Positions 42,731-52,952 of a stretch of 64,000 nucleotides of DNA are shown here, in pieces; positions within the stretch are counted from its first letter, which is position 1, and the number at the start of each line of letters is the position of its first letter. The notes under the pieces are model-generated. The model saw only the letters and a program-made list of their open reading frames with translations. It had not been told where the DNA came from and searched no databases. The stretch spans positions 62,001 through 126,000 of the forward strand of contig NZ_JAATEM010000021.1 of the NCBI RefSeq assembly GCF_012034205.1, read 5' to 3'. This stretch comes from Streptomyces composti (GTDB lineage: Bacteria; Actinomycetota; Actinomycetes; Streptomycetales; Streptomycetaceae). Both the position numbers and the translations under genes were made by a program.

Positions 42731-44011
42731 ATGGATCGCTACCATGCGCATACATGCCACCACGACCACGTCCGAGACCCGGACCGGGCAGCTTCGTACG
42801 GCCAGATCGATCCGAGCGCGCGACCAGTAGGCCGGCGGGCCTTGCTCGCCGGCGTCGGGGGCCTGCTGATGCTGGCCGCGATGCCCGGAACCGCGCGGGC
42901 CGCCCACGCGACCATGGCCGGTTCGTCCGTACCGCTGGTCGCCGCCGCACGGTCTTCCAAGCTCACGCAGGGAACGACGCTCGTCCACGCGGACATGCAC
43001 AACCACACCGTGATGTCTGACGGCGACGGCTCGGCGGACGCCGCGTTCGCCTCCATGCGCGAGGCCGGGCTCGATGTCGCGGCGCTCACCGACCACACCA
43101 CGCTGTTCGCCATCGAGGGCCTGAGCTCGGGCGAGTGGAACACCCAGGGCCAGCTCGCGGACGCGGCCAACGACCTGGGGATGTTCACCGCGCTGCGCGG
43201 TTTCGAGTGGTCCAGCCCCACGCACGGCCACGTCAACATCTGGAATACCGGCGACTTCGCCGACCTGGGCCGGGCCGGCAGCCCCGGAAGCCTGTACAGC
43301 TGGCTGGCGGACCGGCCCGCCGGCGTGGCGAGCTTCAATCACCCCGGGCGCGAGGAGGGGCGGTTCAACGACTTCGCGTTCAACTCCTCGGTGCTGAACC
43401 AGATGGTCGGTCTGGAGATGTTCAACCGCACCGACGACTACCTCTTCGAGGGCTGGTCCTCGGGTGTCACCTCGCCGCTGGTCGCCTGCCTCAATGCCGG
43501 GTGGCGGCCCGGCCTCACCGGCGTCACCGACGAACACGGAACCACCTGGGGGTTCCACGAGGGCAAGGGACGCAGCGGCCTGTGGGTCACCGAGAACACC
43601 CGCACCGCGGTATTCGAGGCGATGCTGGCCAGGCGCTCCTTCGCCACCCGTGTCTCCGGGCTGCGGGTCGACGCCACGGCGGGCGGCGTCCGCATGGGCA
43701 GCAGCATCCCCCTTGCCTCCGGTGATGTCCGCTTCCTCGTCGACGTCGACCGCGGCCCGGACTGGGACGGCAAGGCCCTGACCATCCAGGTGCTCCGCCC
43801 CGACACCTCGGCGCCGAGCGTCGTCGACGTCATCGAGACCGTCAACGGCACCGTCGCGGACTTCACTGTCCCGCTGGATGTCTCGGACGGTGACTGGGTC
43901 GTGCTGCGCATCTCGGACCCCACCGTGGCCAACGGCACACCAGGCCCGGACGGCCACCCCTGCAACGACTTCGGTGTGGCCTACACGAGCCCGTGGTGGC
44001 TCCAGCCCTGA
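42731..44011 (+). CDS. Secreted PHP-domain metallohydrolase
   Basis: A 426-aa protein with a TAT-like signal (residues ~32-60, GRRALLAGVGGLLMLAAMPG, cleavage near ARA). A PHP-type metal site follows: HADMHNHTVMSDGDG near residue 87 and ALTDHTT near 118, then NHPGREEG and TDEHGTTWG. The C-terminal ~120 residues resemble a beta-sandwich. The family (CehA/McbA-like) hydrolyses esters or phosphodiesters; the substrate here is unknown. The ATG at 42731 lacks a strong ribosome-binding site. It lies at the right edge of the island, outside the leftward catabolic operons. Confidence 0.8.
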   Translation: MDRYHAHTCHHDHVRDPDRAASYGQIDPSARPVGRRALLAGVGGLLMLAAMPGTARAAHATMAGSSVPLVAAARSSKLTQGTTLVHADMHNHTVMSDGDGSADAAFASMREAGLDVAALTDHTTLFAIEGLSSGEWNTQGQLADAANDLGMFTALRGFEWSSPTHGHVNIWNTGDFADLGRAGSPGSLYSWLADRPAGVASFNHPGREEGRFNDFAFNSSVLNQMVGLEMFNRTDDYLFEGWSSGVTSPLVACLNAGWRPGLTGVTDEHGTTWGFHEGKGRSGLWVTENTRTAVFEAMLARRSFATRVSGLRVDATAGGVRMGSSIPLASGDVRFLVDVDRGPDWDGKALTIQVLRPDTSAPSVVDVIETVNGTVADFTVPLDVSDGDWVVLRISDPTVANGTPGPDGHPCNDFGVAYTSPWWLQP

Positions 44012-44211
44012 CAGTGCCGCGGCAGGTTGTGGGCAGCGGGGCGAACCGCTCGTACTGTGTTGGGGCCCGAGACGATGACCTCCGCGTCGTGGTCGTAGAG
44101 GGCCTGCACGAGGGTCTTGGCGACTTCGCCTGAGCAAGGCGTCATCGTGCCACGGATCACGATCTGCTGTGTGCCGTGCACGGCAGCACGGGAGTCCGGC
44201 GGCAGACGGAA

Positions 44212-44306
44212 CCCACCCGGCCGCGGACAGCGAGAGTGCCCTGGACGCTGCGCTGTCCAGGGCACTCTCGGCGCGGTGGCTGGGGCCGGGGTCGAACCGG
44301 CGACCT
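44212..44306. repeat. tRNA-Phe 3' end plus terminator (partner of the repeat at 13005)
   Basis: The ~95 bases match 13005-13098. Here the repeat runs into a complete tRNA-Phe, so this is the intact-gene end of the attachment pair. The 200 bases before it (44012-44211) hold only an unrecognised leftward peptide fragment (ALYDHDAEVIVSGP). Confidence 0.8.
44232..44269 (-). terminator. Terminator of the Glu-Asp-Phe tRNA array
   Basis: A perfect 15-bp stem (44232-44246 with 44255-44269) lies a few bases beyond the 3' end of tRNA-Phe, reading leftward. Confidence 0.9.
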
Positions 44307-44350
44307 ATCGCTTTTCAGGCGATCGCTCGTACCAACTGAGCTACCCAGCC
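44277..44350 (-). tRNA. tRNA-Phe (GAA), copy 2
   Basis: A 74-nt cloverleaf with anticodon GAA in CTGAAAA. It differs from copy 1 mainly in the anticodon stem (GATCGC..GCGAT rather than TCCGC..GCGGA), with compensating changes on both sides, so both copies should be functional. Confidence 0.96.
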
Positions 44351-44376
44351 GTCAAGACCTTTTGCAAAGCCTTGGC

Positions 44377-44450
44377 GGTCCTGACGGGATTTGAACCCGC
44401 GGCCTCCACCTTGACAGGGTGGCGAGCACTCCAAACTGCTCCACAGGACC
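44377..44450 (-). tRNA. tRNA-Asp (GTC), copy 3
   Basis: The same 74-nt sequence as the copies at 4241 and 10379. The spacers on both sides differ from those of copy 2. Confidence 0.97.
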
Positions 44451-44496
44451 AAGCTAGCATCCGTGTCCAAAAAATCCGGACACATGGCGCTATATG

Positions 44497-44569
44497 TGCC
44501 CCCAACGGGATTCGAACCCGTGCTACCGCCTTGAAAGGGCGGCGTCCTAGGCCGCTAGACGATGAGGGC
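44497..44569 (-). tRNA. tRNA-Glu (TTC)
   Basis: A 73-nt cloverleaf: acceptor GCCCTCA / TGGGGGC with one G-T pair, anticodon stem CCGCC/GGCGG around CTTTCAA (anticodon TTC), T-arm GGTTCGAATCC. It is the first gene of the leftward Glu-Asp-Phe array and the intact end of the 25-bp repeat pair. Confidence 0.96.
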
Positions 44570-44650
44570 TATCGGCCCGCCTGGGCGCTTCTCAGCGCGT
44601 CGGGGACGTGAGAAGCATATGGGATGGCGGGATGGTTCGCCAAAACGGTT

Positions 44651-46201
44651 TCAGGAGGTGCTCGGGGAGGGGGACGCGGGCGAGGGCGTCGCGCCGGGCT
44701 GGTTCTCCTCCGGCAGATGGCGGCTGACCTCCGCCGTGGTCAGGCCGAGGCCGCCCAGCTCGATGGCGTCCCAGGCCTGGAGCCTGCGGGTGTCGCGGTC
44801 GAAGTAGAGGATCGACGCCTGGATCGGGTCGGGGTGCTCCCCCTCCACCGCGCGCAGCCCGCTGCCCCCGGTGGAGCCCTCCACGCGCAGCCGCGTGCCG
44901 TACTCCATGACCTCGGTGTCCTGCCGGTGCAGATGGCCGGCCAGCACCAGCGGGACCGTGCCGTCGACCTCCCGGGCCGCGGACGGCTCGTGCACCACGG
45001 CCACGTCCACCGGCCGGCCGGCGGCCCGGTGGTCGCGCAGGGCGGAGGCGAGGCGGGCGCCCGCCAGTTCCTGGGACATCTCGGCCCCGGCCTTCCCGGA
45101 CCGGTCGGGCGTGAACTGGGGATCGCCCATCCCGGCGAAGCGCAGGCCCGCGATGGTCCTGGCCCGGCCGTCGTCGAGCACGTGGACGTTCTTCAGGTCC
45201 TCGAGATAGCGCTGGGTGACGCGGGAGTCGTGGTTGCCGCGGACCCAGACATAGGGAGCGCCGAGATCCTCGATCGGGTCGAGGAAGCCGTTCTCGGCGG
45301 CGGTGCCGTGGTCCATGGTGTCGCCGGTGTCCACGATCACATCCACCTGGTACTGCTCCACCAGCGAGGCGATGATCTTCCAGGCCGCCGGGTTGAGATG
45401 GATGTCCGACACGTGCAGCACCCGGATGGTGCTGGGGTCGGGCTGGTAGGCGGGGAGCGTGGAGGTGGCGTCGTACAGCTTGGTCACATTGGTGACCAGG
45501 CGCGCCAGCTCCTTCTGGTAGACGTCGAACTCGGTGACGATGCTGCGCGCGTCGCCGACCAGCGACGGGGCCGAGGAGAGCAGTCCGGAGAAGCGGGGCT
45601 CCAGCACGGAGTCCGGGTTCCAGGTGGCGTACGCGGTGCCGCCGGACGCGCCGAGCAGGGCGAGGGCGAGACCGCCGGCGGCCAGCGCGCGGCGTGGACG
45701 CCGGTAGACCAGCAGGCCGAGCGCGGTGGCGCCGGTGACCACGGCGACACAGGAGCGCACGGCCAGATCGGCGGTGCCCCGGGTGACGTCCCGGGCGACC
45801 TCGTCCTGCAGGCCGGAGATGCGTTCGGGGTGGTCCACCAGGGCCTGGGCGCGGTCGGGGTCGAGCTGGTCCACGTTGACGTCGAGGCGGACCGGGGCGA
45901 TGTGGCTGTCCAGTTCCAGCGCGCCCAGCGGCGAGACATTGATCTTCGTGCCACCGGTGAAGGAGGGCCGCAGGGTCATCGTGGTGTTCATCGGGCCGAC
46001 CGGGACCCGTACATTGCCCACCACGAGCAGGCCCAGCCAGGCGCCGAGGACGACCACGGTGATCAGCCCGAGGGCGCGCAGCCAGGGGTTGCGCTGCGGC
46101 GCCAGGACGGTCGTCTCCGGTGCGCGCCGGCGCGAGCGGTGGCCTCGGGGAACCCGGATGTGTTGCATGGCGTTCCTGACGGCGGCGGGGACGCGGGCCA
46201 T
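44651..46201 (-). CDS. Membrane-anchored metallophosphoesterase
   Basis: A 516-aa protein. Two membrane segments lie near residues 42-62 (LGLITVVVLGAWLGLLVVG) and 170-215 (two hydrophobic stretches), followed by a calcineurin-like phosphoesterase domain from about residue 280: VLHVSDIHLNP, VDTGDTMDHG, VRGNHDS, VVHEPSA and AGHLHRQ give the full metal-ligand set. The C-terminal tail is Pro/Ser-rich. The substrate is unknown. The ATG at 46201 is used; an ATG at 46168 has the better AGGAA site and would drop 11 residues. It is divergent from the zincin gene. Confidence 0.88.
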   Translation of the reverse strand: MARVPAAVRNAMQHIRVPRGHRSRRRAPETTVLAPQRNPWLRALGLITVVVLGAWLGLLVVGNVRVPVGPMNTTMTLRPSFTGGTKINVSPLGALELDSHIAPVRLDVNVDQLDPDRAQALVDHPERISGLQDEVARDVTRGTADLAVRSCVAVVTGATALGLLVYRRPRRALAAGGLALALLGASGGTAYATWNPDSVLEPRFSGLLSSAPSLVGDARSIVTEFDVYQKELARLVTNVTKLYDATSTLPAYQPDPSTIRVLHVSDIHLNPAAWKIIASLVEQYQVDVIVDTGDTMDHGTAAENGFLDPIEDLGAPYVWVRGNHDSRVTQRYLEDLKNVHVLDDGRARTIAGLRFAGMGDPQFTPDRSGKAGAEMSQELAGARLASALRDHRAAGRPVDVAVVHEPSAAREVDGTVPLVLAGHLHRQDTEVMEYGTRLRVEGSTGGSGLRAVEGEHPDPIQASILYFDRDTRRLQAWDAIELGGLGLTTAEVSRHLPEENQPGATPSPASPSPSTS

Positions 46202-46287
46202 TGATCCCGTATGCCCATACAGAGTGCCGGATATGCCGGGCGTCGCGCTGGACTCGTACGGACGGGTCGTACCTGACAATGGCTGGT

Positions 46288-46638
46288 GTGCTGGAGATGA
46301 CACGCGAGGAGTTCGAGGAGCTGGTCGCGGAAGCGCTCGACCGGATCCCGCCGGAGCTGACGCGGCTGATGGACAACGTCGCGGTGTTCGTCGAGGACGA
46401 GCCGCCCGCCGACGATCCCGAGCTGCTGGGGGTGTACGAGGGGACCCCGCTGACCGAGCGCGGCGAGTGGTACGCCGGGGTGCTGCCGGACCGGATCACC
46501 ATCTTCCGCGGGCCGACACTGAGGATGTGCGAGTCGCGGGAGGACGTCGTCGCGGAGACGGAGATCACCGTGGTGCACGAGATCGCGCACCACTTCGGGA
46601 TCGACGACGCCCGGCTGCACGCCCTCGGCTACGGATAG
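46288..46638 (+). CDS. Zincin-like metallopeptidase (PF06262 family)
   Basis: A 116-aa cytosolic protein with one catalytic zinc motif HEIAHHFGIDD near the C-terminus (HExxHxxGxxD) and the acidic N-terminal helix typical of this short family. The peptidase substrate is unknown. The GTG at 46288 (VLEMTREEF) is used; in-frame ATGs at 46279 and 46297 are alternatives and no start has a clear ribosome-binding site, so a leaderless mRNA is possible. Confidence 0.88.
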   Translation: MLEMTREEFEELVAEALDRIPPELTRLMDNVAVFVEDEPPADDPELLGVYEGTPLTERGEWYAGVLPDRITIFRGPTLRMCESREDVVAETEITVVHEIAHHFGIDDARLHALGYG

Positions 46639-46764
46639 GTCCCCGGGTACGGACACGGCCCGGGCCGATCACGGGTACGACCGCGGATACGACTTCGGCG
46701 TGTCCTCTTGCGGGCAGGGGGAGTTGGGCATGGCAACCCGCTACTCCCATCGGAGGTGGCCCCC

Positions 46765-47310
46765 GTGCCCCGCAAGCTTGTTCCCGTCCGCCTGGCCGCC
46801 ACGCTGGTGGCCGTCGCCGCTGCCGCCGGCTGTATGAGCGTCGGCGAGGACGGTGCGGGCGGGGGCGCAGAGCCGACGCACTCGGTGAAGCCGGGCGGCA
46901 AGGTTCCGGACGGGGCGGCCGCACCCGGCGGTGGCGAGGCCGGGCACGGAGTCGCCGCCGGCGAGGGCAGGGCCGCGGACGGCGAGCACGCGGAGAAGGA
47001 GAAGAGGAGCAAGGACGGCAGGAAGCGGTCCGAGAAGTCCGCGCGCCCCGGCACCTCCCCGTCTCCGGGGGCGAGCCCGTCCCGGCCGGCCGGCGGCAAA
47101 CCGGGCGGGCCCGCGAAGCCCGCGCCGGACGAGCGGCCCGTGCCGCAGCAGCCCACCCGGACGCCGGATCCGCAGCCCACACCGACCCCACCCGAGCCGT
47201 CCGGTGAGCCGGAGCCGACCGCACCGGAGCCCTCCTCCTCGGCGCACGAGCCGCCGCAGACCCAGTTGGCGCAGCGTGAGCCCGCGCCGGAGGCGGGGGC
47301 GCCGGCGTAG
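46765..47310 (+). CDS. Putative lipoprotein, low-complexity
   Basis: A 181-aa protein with a lipoprotein signal (LAATLVAVAAAAGC, lipidated Cys near residue 21) followed only by Gly/Lys/Glu-rich and then Pro/Thr/Glu-rich low-complexity sequence. It has no folded domain that I can see; probably a cell-envelope spacer. The GTG at 46765 is preceded by CGGAGGTGG. Confidence 0.72.
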   Translation: MPRKLVPVRLAATLVAVAAAAGCMSVGEDGAGGGAEPTHSVKPGGKVPDGAAAPGGGEAGHGVAAGEGRAADGEHAEKEKRSKDGRKRSEKSARPGTSPSPGASPSRPAGGKPGGPAKPAPDERPVPQQPTRTPDPQPTPTPPEPSGEPEPTAPEPSSSAHEPPQTQLAQREPAPEAGAPA

Positions 47311-47649
47311 ACGTGACCTCCTGCGGTCCGGTCGCCGCGACACGCTCGGTCCGGCCGGCGTGGCCGACCTCGTCGGCCGGCGTGACAGACTCCGACCGGA
47401 CCGCCGCCCCACCGCGCTGGCCTGCCGCGGTACTCCCGGACCGGGGCCCGGTTTGCTTTCGGGGCCCCCGGGTGCGTATGGTGGCAGATCGTTTGATCCC
47501 ATTTGCCCGGCGCCACTGCAGAGCGCGCCGTGTGGCGCGTACTCTCTCCCTTGCCGTGGTGGACCGCATCGAGGCGGTCGTATTGCGAATCGCGAATCAC
47601 GGAGTTGACGGGCGCGTGCCGAAGAGACTCCGGAAGGTTTCGCATTCGT
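47311..47649 (+). promoter_or_regulatory. Upstream region and long leader of the DEAD-box helicase gene
   Basis: These 339 non-coding bases precede the helicase gene. A possible promoter is ttgctt near 47454 and tatggt about 18 bases later, which would leave a leader of roughly 165 nt. Long leaders are usual for cold-inducible helicase genes; this is inference. Several short GC hairpins are present but no riboswitch I recognise. Confidence 0.4.
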
Positions 47650-49902
<2,253 letters not shown>

Positions 49903-49920
49903 CCGGTGAGCGAAACCGAC

Positions 49921-49960
49921 CGGAAGGGCCCGCACGACGACCGTCGTGCGGGCCCTTCCG
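49921..49960 (+). terminator. Terminator of the DEAD-box helicase gene
   Basis: An uninterrupted ~18-bp inverted repeat 19 bases after the stop, without a T tract. Confidence 0.88.
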
Positions 49961-50052
49961 CTCGTACGGGTGACCGTCCGACGCTCCCGTCCCGGATACC
50001 CGATCGGCGAGACGGCCACGTGCAGCTATGCTCGGGGAGGCAACATCGCCGA

Positions 50053-50125
50053 GGGCCCTTAGCTCAATTGGCAGAGCAGTGGACTTTTAATCCATTGGTT
50101 GTGGGTTCGAGTCCCACAGGGCCTA
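50053..50125 (+). tRNA. tRNA-Lys (TTT)
   Basis: A 73-nt cloverleaf: acceptor GGGCCCT / AGGGCCT (G-T at the end pair), anticodon stem GTGGA/TCCAT around CTTTTAA (anticodon TTT), T-arm GGTTCGAGTCC. Confidence 0.95.
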
Positions 50126-50315
50126 CCTCCCGCGGACGGGGAGCACGACCTCCGAACTGCCTCGCAGCGCCTGACCGGGCATCAGCCGGGTCGGGCGCTG
50201 CGGCGTCCGTACGGCGTGCCGCCGGCCGAGTGGCGCGGACCTTACGGACGGCCGGTGTCAGCGCTCCGTGAGCTCGGACGGCACGTCATCACCCGGGTGG
50301 CCCGGTGACGCCGGC

Positions 50316-50741
50316 TCACAGGAGGCGGCCGTCGTCCGGGTCCGTGGCCGCGGTGAGGCGGTGGTGGGCCGCGCGGGCGTGCGCCAGCCGGGACGTGGTG
50401 GTGCCGACGAGGGCGGCGGCGAGCAGACAGCCGAGCCAGCGGGTGTCCCGCGAGCCGGCCCAGGTGAGGACGCCCTCGGGCGGAACGGCGAACGCGTTGA
50501 GGAACAGCCAGCACAGCACGGCCGTCCCAGGGGCCGCGGTGAACCGGGCCCACACGCCGAGCGCGGCGGCGAGCAGGGACAGTGCGGTGAGCGCGAGGCC
50601 GGGGCGGCCCGGGCCCGGCAGCGTGTTGATCAGCAGCACCAGGGTGAGCGCACCGCCGAAGGCACCGGCCCACACCAGCCCGGTGGCGGCGGGCTCGGGA
50701 ACCGGCTTCCGCTCGGTTCCGAGGCGCACCCACTGGATCAT
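50316..50741 (-). CDS. Small membrane protein, four-helix
   Basis: A 141-aa protein with about four hydrophobic segments (GLVWAGAFGGALTLVLLIN; LALTALSLLAAALGVWA; AVLCWLFLNAFAV; LGCLLAAALVGTTT) and short charged ends. I do not recognise a functional family; it resembles conserved Streptomyces membrane proteins in this core region. The ATG at 50741 has a good GGGAGGGGAG site. Confidence 0.75.
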   Translation of the reverse strand: MIQWVRLGTERKPVPEPAATGLVWAGAFGGALTLVLLINTLPGPGRPGLALTALSLLAAALGVWARFTAAPGTAVLCWLFLNAFAVPPEGVLTWAGSRDTRWLGCLLAAALVGTTTSRLAHARAAHHRLTAATDPDDGRLL

Positions 50742-51032
50742 GCTGACGCTCCCCTCCCGCTGCCTGCCGGACGCGAGTCCCGAGCGCCTTCGATTTTCCC
50801 ACCCCGGCCGAGAGCCGCCGGGGGTGCGTTCCGGCCCCGGGCGGGGCGGAGGAAGGACAGCGGGATCAGGAGATGTAGAGGAGAGGAAGGGGAGGAGCCC
50901 CCACAGGGGGCCGAGCCCCGGACGAAGGCCGGCGAGGCGGGCCTGGGAGGGGCAGCTGGGCGGCCGGAGCAGCGGGCCGAGCAGGGCCGGTGGGGCGGAC
51001 CGGGGAGAAGCAGCGGGGCGGGTCGGGGAGAA

Positions 51033-51287
51033 TCAGCGGGGTGGGTCGAAGAGCTGGACGGCTATACCGCTGGCGACCAGACCCGCGGCGATCATCAGGC
51101 CGTCGGGCAGGACCAGGCCCGCGAGCAGCAGGCCCGCTCCGATGATCAGCGCGAACCAGGCGCGGGCGCGGCGGAACTCGCGCGGGCGGGCAGGGCGCCC
51201 GTGGGTGAACGAGTCCGCGAAGCGGGGGTCCTCCTGCTGGAGGCGGGCCTCGAGATCGACGAGGCGCTCGTCGTCCGACTGGGGCAC
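51033..51287 (-). CDS. DUF3040 membrane protein
   Basis: An 84-aa protein with the DUF3040 pattern: acidic amphipathic start (SDDERLVDLEARLQQEDPRF) and two adjacent membrane helices (ALIIGAGLLLAGLVLPDG, MIAAGLVASGIAVQLF). Role unknown. The GTG at 51287 is preceded by GGAAGGAGGAG. Confidence 0.85.
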   Translation of the reverse strand: MPQSDDERLVDLEARLQQEDPRFADSFTHGRPARPREFRRARAWFALIIGAGLLLAGLVLPDGLMIAAGLVASGIAVQLFDPPR

Positions 51288-51609
51288 GGCTCCTCCTTCC
51301 CGACCGTCAGTGGCAGCGAGGGCGCCGTCACCTTCAGGCTCCCTCGCCCCCGCACCGCCGACCATCGGGTCCGGCCCCCATATCCCCGTGCCCAGGACCC
51401 CATATGCCGGGTGCCATGCCCCCCAGGGGCGCCGGAGCGCTGCTGTGGCCTTGCGGTGCGGAAATGGGTGATGCCACGGATGGCGTACGGCGGGGACAGC
51501 GTGCAGGCTGGGGGCGACGGCCCCGTGCCGCGCCCGGGGACGTGAGCCTCCACGGCTGGCGCCGCACCGGGAGCGGCTGGTCTGCGACGCACGGTGAGGA
51601 GGCGGTGGG
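51288..51609. other. Divergent promoter region
   Basis: 322 bases between the leftward DUF3040 gene and the rightward histidine-kinase gene. It should hold promoters for both; no gene, tRNA or clear operator was recognised. Confidence 0.4.
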
Positions 51610-52911
51610 GTGCCCCTGTTCTGGCGGATCTTCCTGCTGAACGCCGTCGTGCTGATCACGGCCACCGCTCTGCTGCTGGGACCCGTCACCGTATCCACTC
51701 CGGTGCTGCTCACCGAGGCCGCCGTGCTCACCGTGGGACTCGCGGCCATGCTCGTCGCGAACGCGCTGCTGCTGCGCGTCGGCCTCGCCCCGCTGCAGCG
51801 CCTGACCCGCGCCATGACCACCACCGACCTGCTCCGCCCCGGCAAGCGTCCGGCGGTCGACGGGCGCGGCGAGATCGCCGAGCTGATCAGTACGTACAAC
51901 ACGATGCTGGACCGGCTGGAGCACGAGCGGGCCACCAGCAGCGCCCGGGCACTGTCCGCGCAGGAGGGGGAGCGCCGGAGGATCGCCCAGGAGCTGCACG
52001 ACGAGGTCGGTCAGAGCCTCACCGCGGTCCTGCTCCAGCTGAAGCGGGCCGCCGACCACGCCCCGCCCGAGCTGCGTGAGGAGCTGCAGCTGGCGCAGGA
52101 GACCACCCGGGGGAGCCTGGACGAGATCCGGCGCATCGCCCGCCGGCTGCGGCCCGGAGTGCTGGACGAGCTGGGCCTTGTCAGCGCCCTGAAGGCGCTG
52201 GCCTCCGAATTCGCCGCCTACGACCTCACCGTCCAGCATCGCCTCGACGCCGATCTGCCCGACCTGGGCCAGGAGATCGAGCTGGTGCTGTACCGGGTGG
52301 CACAGGAGGGCCTGACCAACGCCGCCCGGCACGCCGACGCCACCCGCGCCGAGGTCGCCCTGCGCCGCACCCGGGCCGGTGTGGAGCTGCGGGTCCGTGA
52401 CGACGGCCGCGGCATCGGCAACGTCCCGGAGGGCGCGGGCATCCGGGGCATGCGGGAACGCGCGCTGCTCATCGGCGCCCACCTCGCGGTGGGGCCGCCC
52501 GCCGGGGGTGGCCCCGGCACCGAGGTGCGGCTGACCGTCCCCGTCCCGAGGCCGGGAGAGACCCCCGCACCCGCCGTGCTGCCGGGCGCGACTGCCGGGC
52601 CCTCCGTGACTCCAGGAGCGGCTGCCGCGCCGGCAGGGACTCGGGGCGAGACTGCCGGGGCGGCTCCCGCGCCGGCAGAGCCTCGGGGGGCGACCGCCGT
52701 GCCCGCTCCGGCCGCCGTTCCCGCCGCCGGTCACTCGCCGCATGCCCCCGCCGCCGGTCACCCGCCCCATGCCGCCGCCGAACCCGCCGTGCCGCGGGGC
52801 GCGACCGCCGATCCGCCTCCGGCCGCCACCGCCGACAGGGCCGCCGCCCCTGACACCACCGACGACACCGCCGCCGGCCGGCGGGCCGCGTCGCCCGGTC
52901 CGCCCCCGTGA
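51610..52911 (+). CDS. Sensor histidine kinase (NarL/HisKA_3 type)
   Basis: A 433-aa membrane kinase. Two helices (residues ~5-25 and 32-55) with almost no external loop, a HAMP-like linker (LRVGLAPLQRLTRAM), then RIAQELHDEVGQSLTAVLLQ with the phospho-His near residue 135, the N box VAQEGLTNAARHA, and G box DDGRGIG / GIRGMRERAL. The final ~110 residues are a Pro/Ala/Thr-rich low-complexity tail not seen in typical members. It should phosphorylate the regulator encoded at 52953. The GTG at 51610 has GAGGAGG upstream. The tiny extracytoplasmic part suggests a membrane or intracellular signal. Confidence 0.92.
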   Translation: MPLFWRIFLLNAVVLITATALLLGPVTVSTPVLLTEAAVLTVGLAAMLVANALLLRVGLAPLQRLTRAMTTTDLLRPGKRPAVDGRGEIAELISTYNTMLDRLEHERATSSARALSAQEGERRRIAQELHDEVGQSLTAVLLQLKRAADHAPPELREELQLAQETTRGSLDEIRRIARRLRPGVLDELGLVSALKALASEFAAYDLTVQHRLDADLPDLGQEIELVLYRVAQEGLTNAARHADATRAEVALRRTRAGVELRVRDDGRGIGNVPEGAGIRGMRERALLIGAHLAVGPPAGGGPGTEVRLTVPVPRPGETPAPAVLPGATAGPSVTPGAAAAPAGTRGETAGAAPAPAEPRGATAVPAPAAVPAAGHSPHAPAAGHPPHAAAEPAVPRGATADPPPAATADRAAAPDTTDDTAAGRRAASPGPPP

Positions 52912-52952
52912 CCGCAGCCCCGAGAAGCTTCCGAGCGGAAACGACGTGCTCC

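Larger units (their letters stand above)
10489..44520. mobile_element. Genomic island in the Phe-Asp-Glu tRNA cluster
   Basis: A 34-kb segment is flanked by the 25-bp tRNA-Glu repeat, with a second flanking pair (13005-13098 and 44212-44306) inside it. Its contents are accessory: decayed fragments on the left, then a carbohydrate-catabolic gene set with its own AraC regulator. It also carries tRNA-Phe and tRNA-Asp copies near 44.3 kb. Core gene order resumes on both sides. No integrase remains in it, so the transfer mechanism is inferred. Confidence 0.7.
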
